This document shows, piece after piece, positions 1-6,800 of a DNA stretch of 18,530 nt. The notes beneath the pieces were generated by a model, which ran no database searches, was not told the origin of the DNA, and was given only the letters and a program-made list of their open reading frames with translations. The position numbers and the translations under genes are program-made. The DNA lies in assembly GCA_003557485.1 (NCBI GenBank), contig PWOI01000051.1, positions 1 through 18,530 on the forward strand, read 5' to 3'. Position 1 is the first letter of the stretch. Every line of letters starts with the position of its first letter. This stretch comes from Elusimicrobiota bacterium. GTDB lineage: Bacteria; CG03; SLGR01; PWQF01.

Positions 1-949
1 ATATGCTTAATTTTTCAAGCGTACCTATAAACGGCAGAAAGACAGCCGTGTTAAATAGATTGAAGAGGGTGTGCGAAAAGGCAATATAAAACATTATGGT
101 TGAAGTTGTCATTTGACCCGGGACAAGAAAATTAACAGCGCTTGTAAACCAGCCGAGATAAACAAAAACAAGCATATAAGAAACTCCTATTAAATTAAAA
201 AGAGTGTGTGACATAGCGGCCCGCCGGGCAGAAAGGTTTGCGCCCAGCGCCGAAATCTGGGCAGTGATTGTTGTTCCTATATTTTCCCCCAGAATAATCG
301 GCACGGCCGCTTCAAAAGGTATTATTCCGTTAAAAGCCAGCACCTGGACAAGAGCTATTGTGGCGCTTGAACTCTGAAGAACGATAGTGAAAACAAGCCC
401 AGCTAAGACTCCCAGGATGGGATTGCGGCTGAAGGAAATAAACATATTTTCAACATATTCGCTTCCCCTCAAAGGATCGACAGCGGTTCTCATAAGAGCA
501 AGCCCCGTAAAGAGCAGGCCTATGCCAAGTATGACCTCACCCATAAACCTTGCCTTCCTGGTCTTTGCGGTCTTCATAATCAAAACCCCAACCCCTACAG
601 CAACAAGAGCATAGGCTGCTATATCAAAAGCACCGATCAAAGATACAATCCAGGCGGTGAAAGTTGTACCGATATTGGCCCCGAGCAGTACGGATATAGC
701 CTGGGCCAGGGTAAGCAGGCCTGCGTTTACAAACCCGACAACCATTACCGAAGTAGCGCTTGATGACTGGACAAGAAAAGTTACAAGAACTCCAACGCCG
801 ATGCCGACTACCGGCAGTTTGGTAGCCCTGTGAAGAAAGCTTTTAAGGCGATCCCCGGAAACCTTCTTCATTCCGTCAGACATAAGCTGCATTCCAAAGA
901 AGAAAAGCCCGAGTCCGCCTATAAGTGTAAAAACAGATTGTTGTATCAT
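1..949 (-). CDS. Na/Pi cotransporter family protein (partial, C-terminus outside window)
   Basis: The frame opens at an ATG at 949 and stays open to the window edge, giving 316 residues of a membrane protein. Two copies of the family's signature lie at about residues 61-66 and 192-197, both reading QSSSAT and each followed about 30 residues later by an N-I-G-T-T motif (ANIGTT, ENIGTT). This inverted-repeat layout is the hallmark of the Na/Pi cotransporter fold (NptA/SLC34-like, PF02690), which uses the sodium gradient to import phosphate across the inner membrane. Bacterial members often carry a C-terminal PhoU-like domain; that part would lie outside the window. The start is supported by the lack of further upstream sequence similarity and by a promoter about 60 bases upstream. 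The ribosome binding site is weak (TGGGGT). The substrate is inferred from the family; family assignment is secure. Confidence 0.93.
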   Translation of the reverse strand, partial: MIQQSVFTLIGGLGLFFFGMQLMSDGMKKVSGDRLKSFLHRATKLPVVGIGVGVLVTFLVQSSSATSVMVVGFVNAGLLTLAQAISVLLGANIGTTFTAWIVSLIGAFDIAAYALVAVGVGVLIMKTAKTRKARFMGEVILGIGLLFTGLALMRTAVDPLRGSEYVENMFISFSRNPILGVLAGLVFTIVLQSSSATIALVQVLAFNGIIPFEAAVPIILGENIGTTITAQISALGANLSARRAAMSHTLFNLIGVSYMLVFVYLGWFTSAVNFLVPGQMTTSTIMFYIAFSHTLFNLFNTAVFLPFIGTLEKLSI

Positions 950-1163
950 AATAACCCCAAATGTTTCAAAGCATTAAAGAAAATTCCGTAAGTTATATAC
1001 GGGTTTTATGGGTTAATTATCTTTTTATTATGGTAGTTTGTCAACTTTATTAAAACCCTGCTTTACTCTTACATCCCGGTCGATGGGAAAAACTCCCGAA
1101 TGCCTCTCTACTCCTTTTTTTAAAATATATATTGTCTATTTATTGGTATCCCGCATAAACCCT
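950..1163. other. Intergenic region between antiporter remnant and Na/Pi gene
   Basis: Apart from the promoter at 1016-1044, I see no gene here. No convincing terminator follows the antiporter: a GGGA/TCCC stem around 1085-1097 is short and lacks a U run. The region is AT-rich with several homopolymer runs. Confidence 0.5.
1016..1044 (-). promoter_or_regulatory. Sigma70-type promoter for the Na/Pi cotransporter gene
   Basis: On the minus strand there is a perfect -35 TTGACA (1039-1044), a 17-base spacer and a -10 GATAAT (1016-1021; five of six consensus bases). Transcription would start near 1008, leaving a leader of about 60 bases that contains a small CCGTA/TACGG stem. It is the best housekeeping-type promoter in the window. 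Confidence 0.75.
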
Positions 1164-1268
1164 TCAATTTCTTTTAAGCAGGTGTTTTGAAGACCAGTTT
1201 ATTCCTATAGCTCCAAGAGGTGCCGTTATGATTATGGACAAAACTGCTATGGCAAGTATCAGATCCCC
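1164..1268 (-). pseudogene. C-terminal 34 codons of the antiporter, cut off by an in-frame amber codon
   Basis: Reading on from the TAG at 1269-1271 in the same frame gives 34 codons ending at TGA (1164-1166). The peptide begins GDLILAIAVLSI, continues ITAPLGAIGI and ends in a basic tail (KHLLKRN). This is a complete last transmembrane helix of the kind that follows the conserved GIP motif in this antiporter family. No shift of frame is needed; a single substitution of the TAG restores a protein of 393 residues. Confidence 0.8.
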
Positions 1269-2345
1269 CTAAGGTATACCCATAGAAAGGGGTATGGCTC
1301 CTACAGCAGCCTGAACAGTCGCTTTAGGAAAATAGGCTATTATGCAGAACAATCTTTCTTTTGCGTTCAGGTTTGTTGCTGCTGTGGAAAAAGCCACACC
1401 GGCACTTCTGCCGGCAAGGCCTATCAGGATTATTAACGCTCCTATGGGGCCCGCATCCCGGGCAAGATGGATATTGACCTGCGCCCCGATGAGTACAAAA
1501 AGAAGTATTTCAGCAAAAATCCATATTTTCCCGAATTTCTCCGCTATCCTTTTAGCTGTTTGCGGAGTTTTCTCAAGTATTATGAAACCAACTACCGTTA
1601 CTCCGAGCAGTCCTGCTACCTGAACGGTTCCGCTTAAAAGGTCTTCAATGGCAGTTATAAGAATCGCTATGCCCAGTATGTAAAGAACTTTTTTTGTATC
1701 TCTCATACTGAAACGGGAAAAAGATTTTATAAGTAAAAATCCTGCAAGAATGCCAATTGCAATGCCGAGCAATATAGAAGAGAAAAACGTCAGCACCTGT
1801 CCCGTAACATTTACAGATGCCGCTGCGTATATAGCAAGGAACGATGTCAACATGGTCACGGCAAAAACATCATCAACAGAAGAGCCCGCCAGTATCAGAG
1901 TCGGGATACCTTTATCGGCACCTATGCCTTTCTCGGAAAAGTGAAGCATCCTGGGTACAACTACTGCCGGAGAGACAGCGGCTACAACAAATCCAAGAAT
2001 AGCGCCTTCAATGAAACCGAAACCCAGGAAATGCATTGAGATGAAAGCTATTGTGAAACCTTCTATGAGCCCGGGAATGAAACTCAGCTTTATAGCGGTC
2101 TTTCCAACTTTCTTAAGCTTCTGCTTTTCCAGTCCCAGTCCTGCGCGCAGCAAAATGATAACAAGTGCAATAAGCCTGAAGTCAGAAGAAACCCTGAGCA
2201 GTTCCGGCGTAAGCCAGCCAGCCCCGTACGGACCTATTACTATTCCTGCCAGAAGCATCCCGAGAATACCCGGGAGTTTCATGGCTTTGAATACATAATT
2301 CGCAAGCAGCCCCAGTATAATTATAATGCCTATACTTGTAGCCAT
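1269..2345 (-). CDS. Fluoride-riboswitch-controlled cation/proton antiporter (CPA type), ends at an in-frame TAG
   Basis: This is a polytopic membrane protein of 358 residues from the ATG at 2345 to a TAG at 1269-1271. It belongs to the cation/proton antiporter superfamily. The N-terminal hairpin (KLPGILGMLLAG, about 23-34), the central SPAVVVP segment (125-131), the SSVDDVF motif with a carboxylate pair at D158-D159, and a conserved lysine at 341 (FPKATVQAA) match that fold. Antiporters of this type are one of the gene classes known to follow fluoride riboswitches, so a role in fluoride or sodium/proton homeostasis is likely. Two starts compete: ATG 2345 with AAAGGAA six bases upstream, and TTG 2360, which sits seven bases behind the AGGAG in the riboswitch hairpin. 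The protein stops one transmembrane helix early: the same frame continues after the TAG with a typical family C-terminus. It may be a fresh pseudogene, a sequencing error or a read-through gene. Confidence 0.88.
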   Translation of the reverse strand: MATSIGIIIILGLLANYVFKAMKLPGILGMLLAGIVIGPYGAGWLTPELLRVSSDFRLIALVIILLRAGLGLEKQKLKKVGKTAIKLSFIPGLIEGFTIAFISMHFLGFGFIEGAILGFVVAAVSPAVVVPRMLHFSEKGIGADKGIPTLILAGSSVDDVFAVTMLTSFLAIYAAASVNVTGQVLTFFSSILLGIAIGILAGFLLIKSFSRFSMRDTKKVLYILGIAILITAIEDLLSGTVQVAGLLGVTVVGFIILEKTPQTAKRIAEKFGKIWIFAEILLFVLIGAQVNIHLARDAGPIGALIILIGLAGRSAGVAFSTAATNLNAKERLFCIIAYFPKATVQAAVGAIPLSMGIP

Positions 2346-2366
2346 AAAAGTTCCTTTCAACAAATA

Positions 2367-2391
2367 ACTCCTGCCTTTTATAAGCAGGAGT
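2367..2391 (-). promoter_or_regulatory. Riboswitch expression platform: hairpin masking a Shine-Dalgarno sequence
   Basis: A perfect 8-bp stem ACTCCTGC (2391-2384) / GCAGGAGT (2374-2367) with a 9-base loop overlaps the 3' part of the aptamer. Its left arm shares ACTCC with the fluoride pseudoknot; its right arm contains AGGAG (2372-2368), a strong ribosome binding site seven bases before TTG 2360. Fluoride binding would keep ACTCC in the pseudoknot and release the AGGAG. The U-poor tail (TATTTG) makes a terminator less likely, but a weak one is not excluded. Confidence 0.65.
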
Positions 2392-2438
2392 CATCAGCGC
2401 GTATTTGCGCATTTAAAGGCGAACCCCATCGCCTGTGC
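2384..2438 (-). promoter_or_regulatory. Fluoride riboswitch aptamer (crcB motif)
   Basis: Read on the minus strand, the sequence has the crcB-motif signature in order. A first stem GGCGA (2433-2429) pairs with TCGCC (2422-2418) and encloses the loop TGGGGT. A linker with AAA follows. A second stem GCGC...GCGC is followed directly by the conserved CTGATGACTCC block (about 2397-2387). The loop GGGGTT can pair with GACTCC to form the pseudoknot that builds the fluoride/Mg2+ site. The following gene is a CPA antiporter, one of the known targets of this class. Assignment from motif matching by eye; a covariance-model search (Rfam crcB) would confirm it. Confidence 0.93.
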
Positions 2439-2442
2439 TCAG

Positions 2443-2471
2443 AGCCTACAAAAACATTGAGGAATTTTCAA
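2443..2471 (-). promoter_or_regulatory. Candidate promoter for the riboswitch-antiporter transcript
   Basis: On the minus strand TTGAAA (2466-2471), a 17-base spacer and TAGGCT (2443-2448; only three of six consensus bases) would start RNA a few bases before the aptamer's first stem. The position is right but the -10 is poor. Confidence 0.35.
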
Positions 2472-2557
2472 ATACAATAGCCGGACATTTGCATTTTATG
2501 CTTAATTTGAGCCGTGGTTTATTTTTTCGTAAAGGAAGTGCGCGGAATATACCCAGG

Positions 2558-2632
2558 TGGCTGGGGAGGCAGGATTCGAACCTGCAAATGCCGCCTCCAA
2601 AGGGCGGTGCCTTGCCGTTTGGCGACTCCCCA
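2558..2632 (-). tRNA. tRNA-Gln (anticodon TTG)
   Basis: A complete cloverleaf can be drawn on the minus strand. The 7-bp acceptor stem TGGGGAG/CTCCCCA is fully paired, with discriminator G and an encoded CCA (2560-2558). The anticodon stem CCGCC/GGCGG closes a loop CTTTGGA with anticodon TTG. The T arm reads GCAGG-TTCGAAT-CCTGC. It begins one base after the ispE stop codon, so it must be cut out of the ispE transcript or have a promoter inside ispE. No U-rich terminator hairpin was seen after it. Confidence 0.97.
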
Positions 2633-2633
2633 T

Positions 2634-3467
2634 TTAAATCAAAGCGCTTACAATGTGTGTTTTAAGGCCGAATTCTTTATTTATCACTTCTTCACCCGTT
2701 TCAACCAGCTTTTTGTCGTTTGAAAGAGCAAAAACAAAAGATCCACTGCCTGAAAGGAGAGGATACAAGCCCCAGTTTTCAAGCCGGTTCTTTAAATCCT
2801 TCAATGACGGATAAAGATTGAAGACAGTTTCTTCAAGATCGTTTCTCAGTATAGCCTGCCAATCCATATCTTTATACAGTTGTATAATATTATCCAGATC
2901 ACTGCCTCCTGTCAAACGGCCGCCGGAATAGTTTTCATATATTTGCCCGGTAGATATCTCAAGTCCCGGATCTACAAGAAGAATGAAGTAATCCCTGTTT
3001 TTAATTGTTTCCAGGTGGTCAATTACTTCTCCGCGGCCGGTCGCCAGGCATCCTCCTTGACGTAAAAAGAAATTTACGTCACTTCCCAGTTCAGCACCCA
3101 TTTCATCAAGTTTTTCAGGACCAAGGCCTGCGCTGAATATACTGTCAAGCGCTTTGAGGGTGGCAGCGGCGTCTGATGAGCCTCCTCCAAGTCCTGCTCC
3201 CGCAGGAATATTTTTTTCAAGCTTTATCCTGCAGCCTTTTTTTATCCCGGTTTCCCGGAAGAAAAGAGAGGCTGCCCGGTATACGAGATTTTCCTGAAGG
3301 GGGATCCATCCGGGAGCCTCAATCTTTATTTTACTTTCTTCTGTTATTTCAAGCCGGTCAAAAAGAGAAACTTTGACCATTATCGAAATCAGCTCGTGGA
3401 ATGAATCCTCTCTTTTTTTTCCAACATTTAAAAAAAGGTTTATCTTGGCGGGAGCTTTAAATTCCAT
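2634..3467 (-). CDS. ispE: 4-diphosphocytidyl-2-C-methyl-D-erythritol kinase IspE
   Basis: IspE phosphorylates the 2-hydroxyl of CDP-methylerythritol with ATP, the fourth step of the methylerythritol phosphate route to isoprenoids, in the cytoplasm. At 277 residues it has normal length for this GHMP kinase. The N-terminus carries APAKINLFL with the conserved K8. The ATP-binding glycine loop PAGAGLGGGSSDAA lies at 88-101, the catalytic aspartate is D130 in GSDVNFF, and the C-terminal substrate loop reads LSGSGSFVFA (about 238-247). It overlaps the upstream lipoprotein gene by 11 bases and is followed by tRNA-Gln one base after its stop, so it is part of the operon that begins with the HD-GYP gene. 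No clear Shine-Dalgarno precedes the ATG, suggesting translational coupling to the upstream gene. Confidence 0.97.
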   Translation of the reverse strand: MEFKAPAKINLFLNVGKKREDSFHELISIMVKVSLFDRLEITEESKIKIEAPGWIPLQENLVYRAASLFFRETGIKKGCRIKLEKNIPAGAGLGGGSSDAAATLKALDSIFSAGLGPEKLDEMGAELGSDVNFFLRQGGCLATGRGEVIDHLETIKNRDYFILLVDPGLEISTGQIYENYSGGRLTGGSDLDNIIQLYKDMDWQAILRNDLEETVFNLYPSLKDLKNRLENWGLYPLLSGSGSFVFALSNDKKLVETGEEVINKEFGLKTHIVSALI

Positions 3468-3930
3468 AAATTATATGTACGTTAATATTAATGTCCGGAG
3501 ATATTATGTCAACCTCTCCGGGGAACCTGCCTTTTTCTGTTTTTGTCCATCCGCTGTACTTAAGTTTAATATCACCTATTTCAATTTTATCTGTTTTTCT
3601 GCCTTTTGCAGGATTAAAAATAAATGTCCAGAATCTTAAAAGCTCGGCAAGGTCCTCTCCGGCTTTCATCCCGGTGTACTTTACTTTTCTTCCCCTTACT
3701 TCAACCTCACCCCGGGGGACGCCTGTGTAATCGCTGAAAATTACTATGAACTCATCCTTAAACCCATCTAATCTGAAATTGCCGGTTAATATATCAGGGT
3801 ATCCTTTTCCCGGAATATAACAATGAACTTCCATTATTCCCGTGAACTCCGCACGGGGAGGCCGGGGCATTCTTCTTCCGCACCCGTAAACTACAAGCAC
3901 AATAGCCAGGAAAATCAGGCTTTTTTTCAT
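3457..3930 (-). CDS. Predicted outer-membrane lipoprotein, LolB-like by position
   Basis: The 157-residue product starts with a lysine-rich n-region and a hydrophobic stretch (about 4-16) ending V-Y-G-C17, a lipobox with an unusual tyrosine at -2. Export and lipid attachment at C17 are likely. The mature part is a mostly beta, charged domain: TGIMEVHCYI at about 30, GNFRLDGFKDEFIV near 50, and paired lysine/glycine strands up to the end. The gene lies directly upstream of ispE, overlapping it by 11 bases, the position of lolB in many proteobacteria. LolB receives lipoproteins from LolA and inserts them into the outer membrane, and its fold would suit this strand pattern. I see no single residue motif that proves LolB, so this is inference from position, lipobox and size. 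It overlaps the TPR gene by four bases (ATGA). Confidence 0.8.
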   Translation of the reverse strand: MKKSLIFLAIVLVVYGCGRRMPRPPRAEFTGIMEVHCYIPGKGYPDILTGNFRLDGFKDEFIVIFSDYTGVPRGEVEVRGRKVKYTGMKAGEDLAELLRFWTFIFNPAKGRKTDKIEIGDIKLKYSGWTKTEKGRFPGEVDIISPDININVHIIYGI

Positions 3931-5384
3931 TTTATGATTTCTTTTATTTTATCAATCAACCGGCTGTTGCCGGGGTCCATTTTCAGTGTTTCACGGTATA
4001 TTCTGAGCGCAGCAGCCGGATGGCCGAGTTTCAGATAAACATCACCAAGATGCTCAAAAATCTCAGGATCCCTTTCTAGTTTTGCTGCTTTTTTAAGTTT
4101 TGTAAATGCCTCTTCGTATCTGCCCTGGCGGTAATATACCCAGCCTATACTGTCGATATAGGCAGCCTTTCCAGGATTTACTTCAAGAGCCCTTTTTATG
4201 TACTGCTCGGCTTTTTCAAGATTTATGTTCCGGTCTGCCCAAAGGTAACCCAGGTAATTCAGCGCCAGGTCATGTTCGGGGTTAAGCTCTATGCTTTTCT
4301 TAAACATTTCATAGGATACTTCTTCTTTTCCCATTTTGTCGGCTGATACTCCAAGGTTGAAATAGGCATCTGCATCTTCTCTTATATCCACAGCCTGCTG
4401 CAGAGCCATAAAAGCACCTTCATAGTCATCTTTAAAAAGCCTGGCAAAACCCAGAAGATACCAGGCTGAAAATTCTTCCGGATTTGCTTCCGCAATTTCT
4501 TTGAATATTTCCTCTGCTCTTGCGGTTTCATCCGCTTTAAGAAACATTGTTCCCCTGCTGACCGGAATGGAATATTCATCTCCGGTAAGTTCCTCAAGCC
4601 TTAGGTAAAGATTCTCTGCCTTCTGCGTCTTTCCCAGGTCTCCGTATATTCCCGCAATCATATAAAGGGACTGCATATCATCGGGATCACTCCGGAGATT
4701 TTCTTCCAGGTATTTTACCGCCCTGGATTTTCTTTCGCTGTGAATATATATTCTTGCTATCTGAAGATTTACTTCTCGCCTGTCGGCTCCGATTTCAGCG
4801 GCATGCCGGTATACCCTAACAGCGGCGTCATAATGTTTCATATCAAGGTACAGGTCTCCTATTGCAATGACGGCATAAATATTTCCGGGATCCAGCTTTA
4901 ATATTTTAGAATACTGTTTAATAGCTTTCCCCTGCTCGCCTGTTTCCGAAAAGTAAGTGCCCAGTTCCAGCCTTACCCTAAGGTTAGCCGTATCTTCGAT
5001 AAGTATTTTTTTATACATCTCAACAGCTTTTTCCTCATCTCCCAGATAAAAATAAAGCCCGGCCAGAGACTCCATAAAATTTTCATCCGGGCCGGCAAGT
5101 TCAAGAATTTCTTCGGCCATATCCTTTGCCATGGAGTATTCCCCTAATATATAGTAGATTTCAAAAAGATCTTTTCTTACTGTTACGCTTTCCCGGTCCA
5201 GGCCGGCAGCTTTTTCAAGGTAATAGAGCCCTTCCTCAATATTGCCGTCGCGAAGCATAATGCGCGCCATTATATAATTATAATGCGGCGTATATTCAGG
5301 AGCGGGCCTGTAAAACGCCAGAGAAGAGTGAGTAACGGCGTATATAATTGATGCCGCAAAAATAACTGTTTTTTTAAACTTCAT
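3927..5384 (-). CDS. Exported tetratricopeptide (TPR) repeat protein
   Basis: The protein is 485 residues from ATG 5384. The start is chosen because GGCGGAAC lies just upstream and because it places a signal peptide (KFKKTVIFAASIIYAVTHSS) at the very N-terminus; an in-frame ATG 18 bases further upstream is less likely. The rest is about a dozen tandem 34-residue TPR helices. Typical pieces are NLRVRLELGTYFSETGEQGKA, DADAYFNLGVSADKMGKEE and KAAYIDSIGWVYYRQGRYEEA. TPR arrays are protein-binding scaffolds; with the signal peptide it should act in the periplasm or at a membrane. The partner is unknown, but the adjoining LolB-like lipoprotein gene (four-base overlap) suggests envelope assembly. 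TPR protein + LolB-like + ispE is a gene order I associate with deltaproteobacteria-like genomes (from memory, not checked). It overlaps the upstream HD-GYP gene by 11 bases. Confidence 0.92.
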   Translation of the reverse strand: MKFKKTVIFAASIIYAVTHSSLAFYRPAPEYTPHYNYIMARIMLRDGNIEEGLYYLEKAAGLDRESVTVRKDLFEIYYILGEYSMAKDMAEEILELAGPDENFMESLAGLYFYLGDEEKAVEMYKKILIEDTANLRVRLELGTYFSETGEQGKAIKQYSKILKLDPGNIYAVIAIGDLYLDMKHYDAAVRVYRHAAEIGADRREVNLQIARIYIHSERKSRAVKYLEENLRSDPDDMQSLYMIAGIYGDLGKTQKAENLYLRLEELTGDEYSIPVSRGTMFLKADETARAEEIFKEIAEANPEEFSAWYLLGFARLFKDDYEGAFMALQQAVDIREDADAYFNLGVSADKMGKEEVSYEMFKKSIELNPEHDLALNYLGYLWADRNINLEKAEQYIKRALEVNPGKAAYIDSIGWVYYRQGRYEEAFTKLKKAAKLERDPEIFEHLGDVYLKLGHPAAALRIYRETLKMDPGNSRLIDKIKEIIK

Positions 5385-6639
5385 CTGTTCCGCCGTGAGC
5401 ATAGTAACTGTTGAATATCTTTTTCATAGGATTTTCTTTTTTTTCTTTCAGAATCGCGCTCAACTGATCTAAGGTAAGAGCCTTCAGCTTATTCAAGTCC
5501 CTGGCCGGGATTTCATTTTCCCTACCGCTGTTAAGTGTTTTAAGAACAACGGAAACTTTAAGTTTCAATAAAGAGTTTACACACTCGCTGTCAAGTTTTT
5601 TCCCCGAATCGCTTTTTATTTTATCTATTACCGTTTTAAAGGCCATTGGCCTCCTGTAGTATCTTTCATATGTAAGTGAGTCAAAAACGTCAGCAACGGC
5701 TATTATTCTTGCCATATGGGGTATCTCGGATTTCTTTTTCTTAAGAGGGTACCCGCTTCCGTCAATATTTTCGTGGTGCAGGGCAGCAGCCGGCGGTATT
5801 TCCCGGTACTCGGGCTGAAAATAGATATTCTCAAGTATTGCTCCTGTTTTCTCGGCATGGGACTGAATATGCCTGTATTCTTCTTCCGTAAGTTTTCCGG
5901 GTTTTGTAAGGACAGACTCCTTTACTCCTATTTTTCCAAGGTCATGAAGAATAGCTGCATACTCAAGTATTTCCAGTCTCTCCCTGTCATAGCCCAGATT
6001 CCTGCCTATTTCAACTGAATAGTTTCCGACCCTTATTGAATGTCCGGCGGTTTCGGGATCACGGGCATCTATTGCTTCGGAAAGGGTTCTGATAAAGGAA
6101 ACAAATGTTTTTTTGAGTTCCCTGTAAAGTATTGCGCTCTCAAGAATAGCAGCCGCCTGTCCTGAAAAAAGAGCCAGGAGTTCTTCGTCCTCATATGAAA
6201 AAACACCGGAATTCTTATTTAAAACCTGAAACACGCCTATGACTTTCCCTTTCTGGTTTTTCATGGGCATACATAAAACTGTTTTTGTCCTGTAACCGGT
6301 TTTAGCGTCAAACTCCGCATTGAAGCGGCTATCCATATAGGCGTCTTCTATTCTTACTGTACTGCCCGTGGAAGCAACGTCTCCGGCAAGGCCTTTAAAA
6401 ACCGGCAGTCTTATTTCAACTCCTTCAAGACCGTGGGCAACCCAGCTGTAGAGTTCCTTTTTTCCTTCATCCAGAAGAAAAACGGTGCACCTGTCAGCGT
6501 TAAGTATGTTTTTTACGCCGTCGGTTATTTTTTTAAGCATAGTCCTGATGCTGTCTGTCGCTGAAATTTCCGATGAAAGCTCAAGAATAAGTTTAAGCTT
6601 TTCCCTGCTTGATAAATCTGCGGTTTTTGATGTATTCAT
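5374..6639 (-). CDS. GAF domain / HD-GYP phosphodiesterase
   Basis: This is a cytoplasmic two-domain signalling enzyme of 421 residues. A GAF domain (about 25-170) contains the segment DSRFN...DAKTGYRTKT and VLNKNSG, similar to GAF domains that sense cyclic nucleotides. A helical linker leads into an HD-GYP domain (about 185-370) with AGHSIRVG (H200), HDLGK (H232-D233), H261, HHENIDGSGYP (288-298) and ADVFDSLT (D317). All metal ligands and the GYP motif are intact, so hydrolysis of cyclic-di-GMP is expected. The C-terminal tail (about 370-421) is charged and unassigned. It is the first gene of an operon with the TPR, lipoprotein and ispE genes. The ATG lacks a Shine-Dalgarno sequence. Its GAF domain resembles that of the protein encoded at 10775-11908. 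Confidence 0.95.
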   Translation of the reverse strand: MNTSKTADLSSREKLKLILELSSEISATDSIRTMLKKITDGVKNILNADRCTVFLLDEGKKELYSWVAHGLEGVEIRLPVFKGLAGDVASTGSTVRIEDAYMDSRFNAEFDAKTGYRTKTVLCMPMKNQKGKVIGVFQVLNKNSGVFSYEDEELLALFSGQAAAILESAILYRELKKTFVSFIRTLSEAIDARDPETAGHSIRVGNYSVEIGRNLGYDRERLEILEYAAILHDLGKIGVKESVLTKPGKLTEEEYRHIQSHAEKTGAILENIYFQPEYREIPPAAALHHENIDGSGYPLKKKKSEIPHMARIIAVADVFDSLTYERYYRRPMAFKTVIDKIKSDSGKKLDSECVNSLLKLKVSVVLKTLNSGRENEIPARDLNKLKALTLDQLSAILKEKKENPMKKIFNSYYAHGGTDEV

Positions 6640-6765
6640 TAAATATATGTAAATTTTTATTAGCTATGCACTATTATTTACCTTTTCAATTATTATAGGA
6701 GTATACTATTTAACCTTCTAAAATTCAAAAAACAATTTATGAAAATGAATAAAATATTGGATATG

Positions 6766-6795
6766 TTGACGGCTGCAGTTTAATTTAGCTATATT
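6766..6795 (+). promoter_or_regulatory. Promoter of dinG, predicted to give a leaderless mRNA
   Basis: TTGACG (6766-6771), an 18-base spacer and TATATT (6790-6795) match the consensus at five of six bases each. The -10 ends five bases before the dinG ATG, so transcription should begin at or next to the start codon. This fits with the absence of a ribosome binding site there. Confidence 0.6.
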
Positions 6796-6800
6796 GTGGT

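Noticed and set aside
387-614. Plus-strand open frame inside the Na/Pi gene
   Set aside because: It is antisense to a conserved membrane protein and shows no domain; a shadow.
1085-1097. GGGA/TCCC stem as a terminator of the antiporter gene
   Set aside because: The stem is only 4 bp and lacks a following U run in the right direction.
1269-1271. Frameshift as the reason for the short antiporter
   Set aside because: The missing C-terminus continues in the same frame after the TAG; no base needs adding or removing.
1269-1271. Pyrrolysine at the TAG
   Set aside because: No pyl genes are in the window and mazG uses TAG as a stop; kept only as a remote option.
2435-2665. Plus-strand frames running through tRNA-Gln
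   Set aside because: Their translation includes antisense tRNA-derived peptide; not genes.
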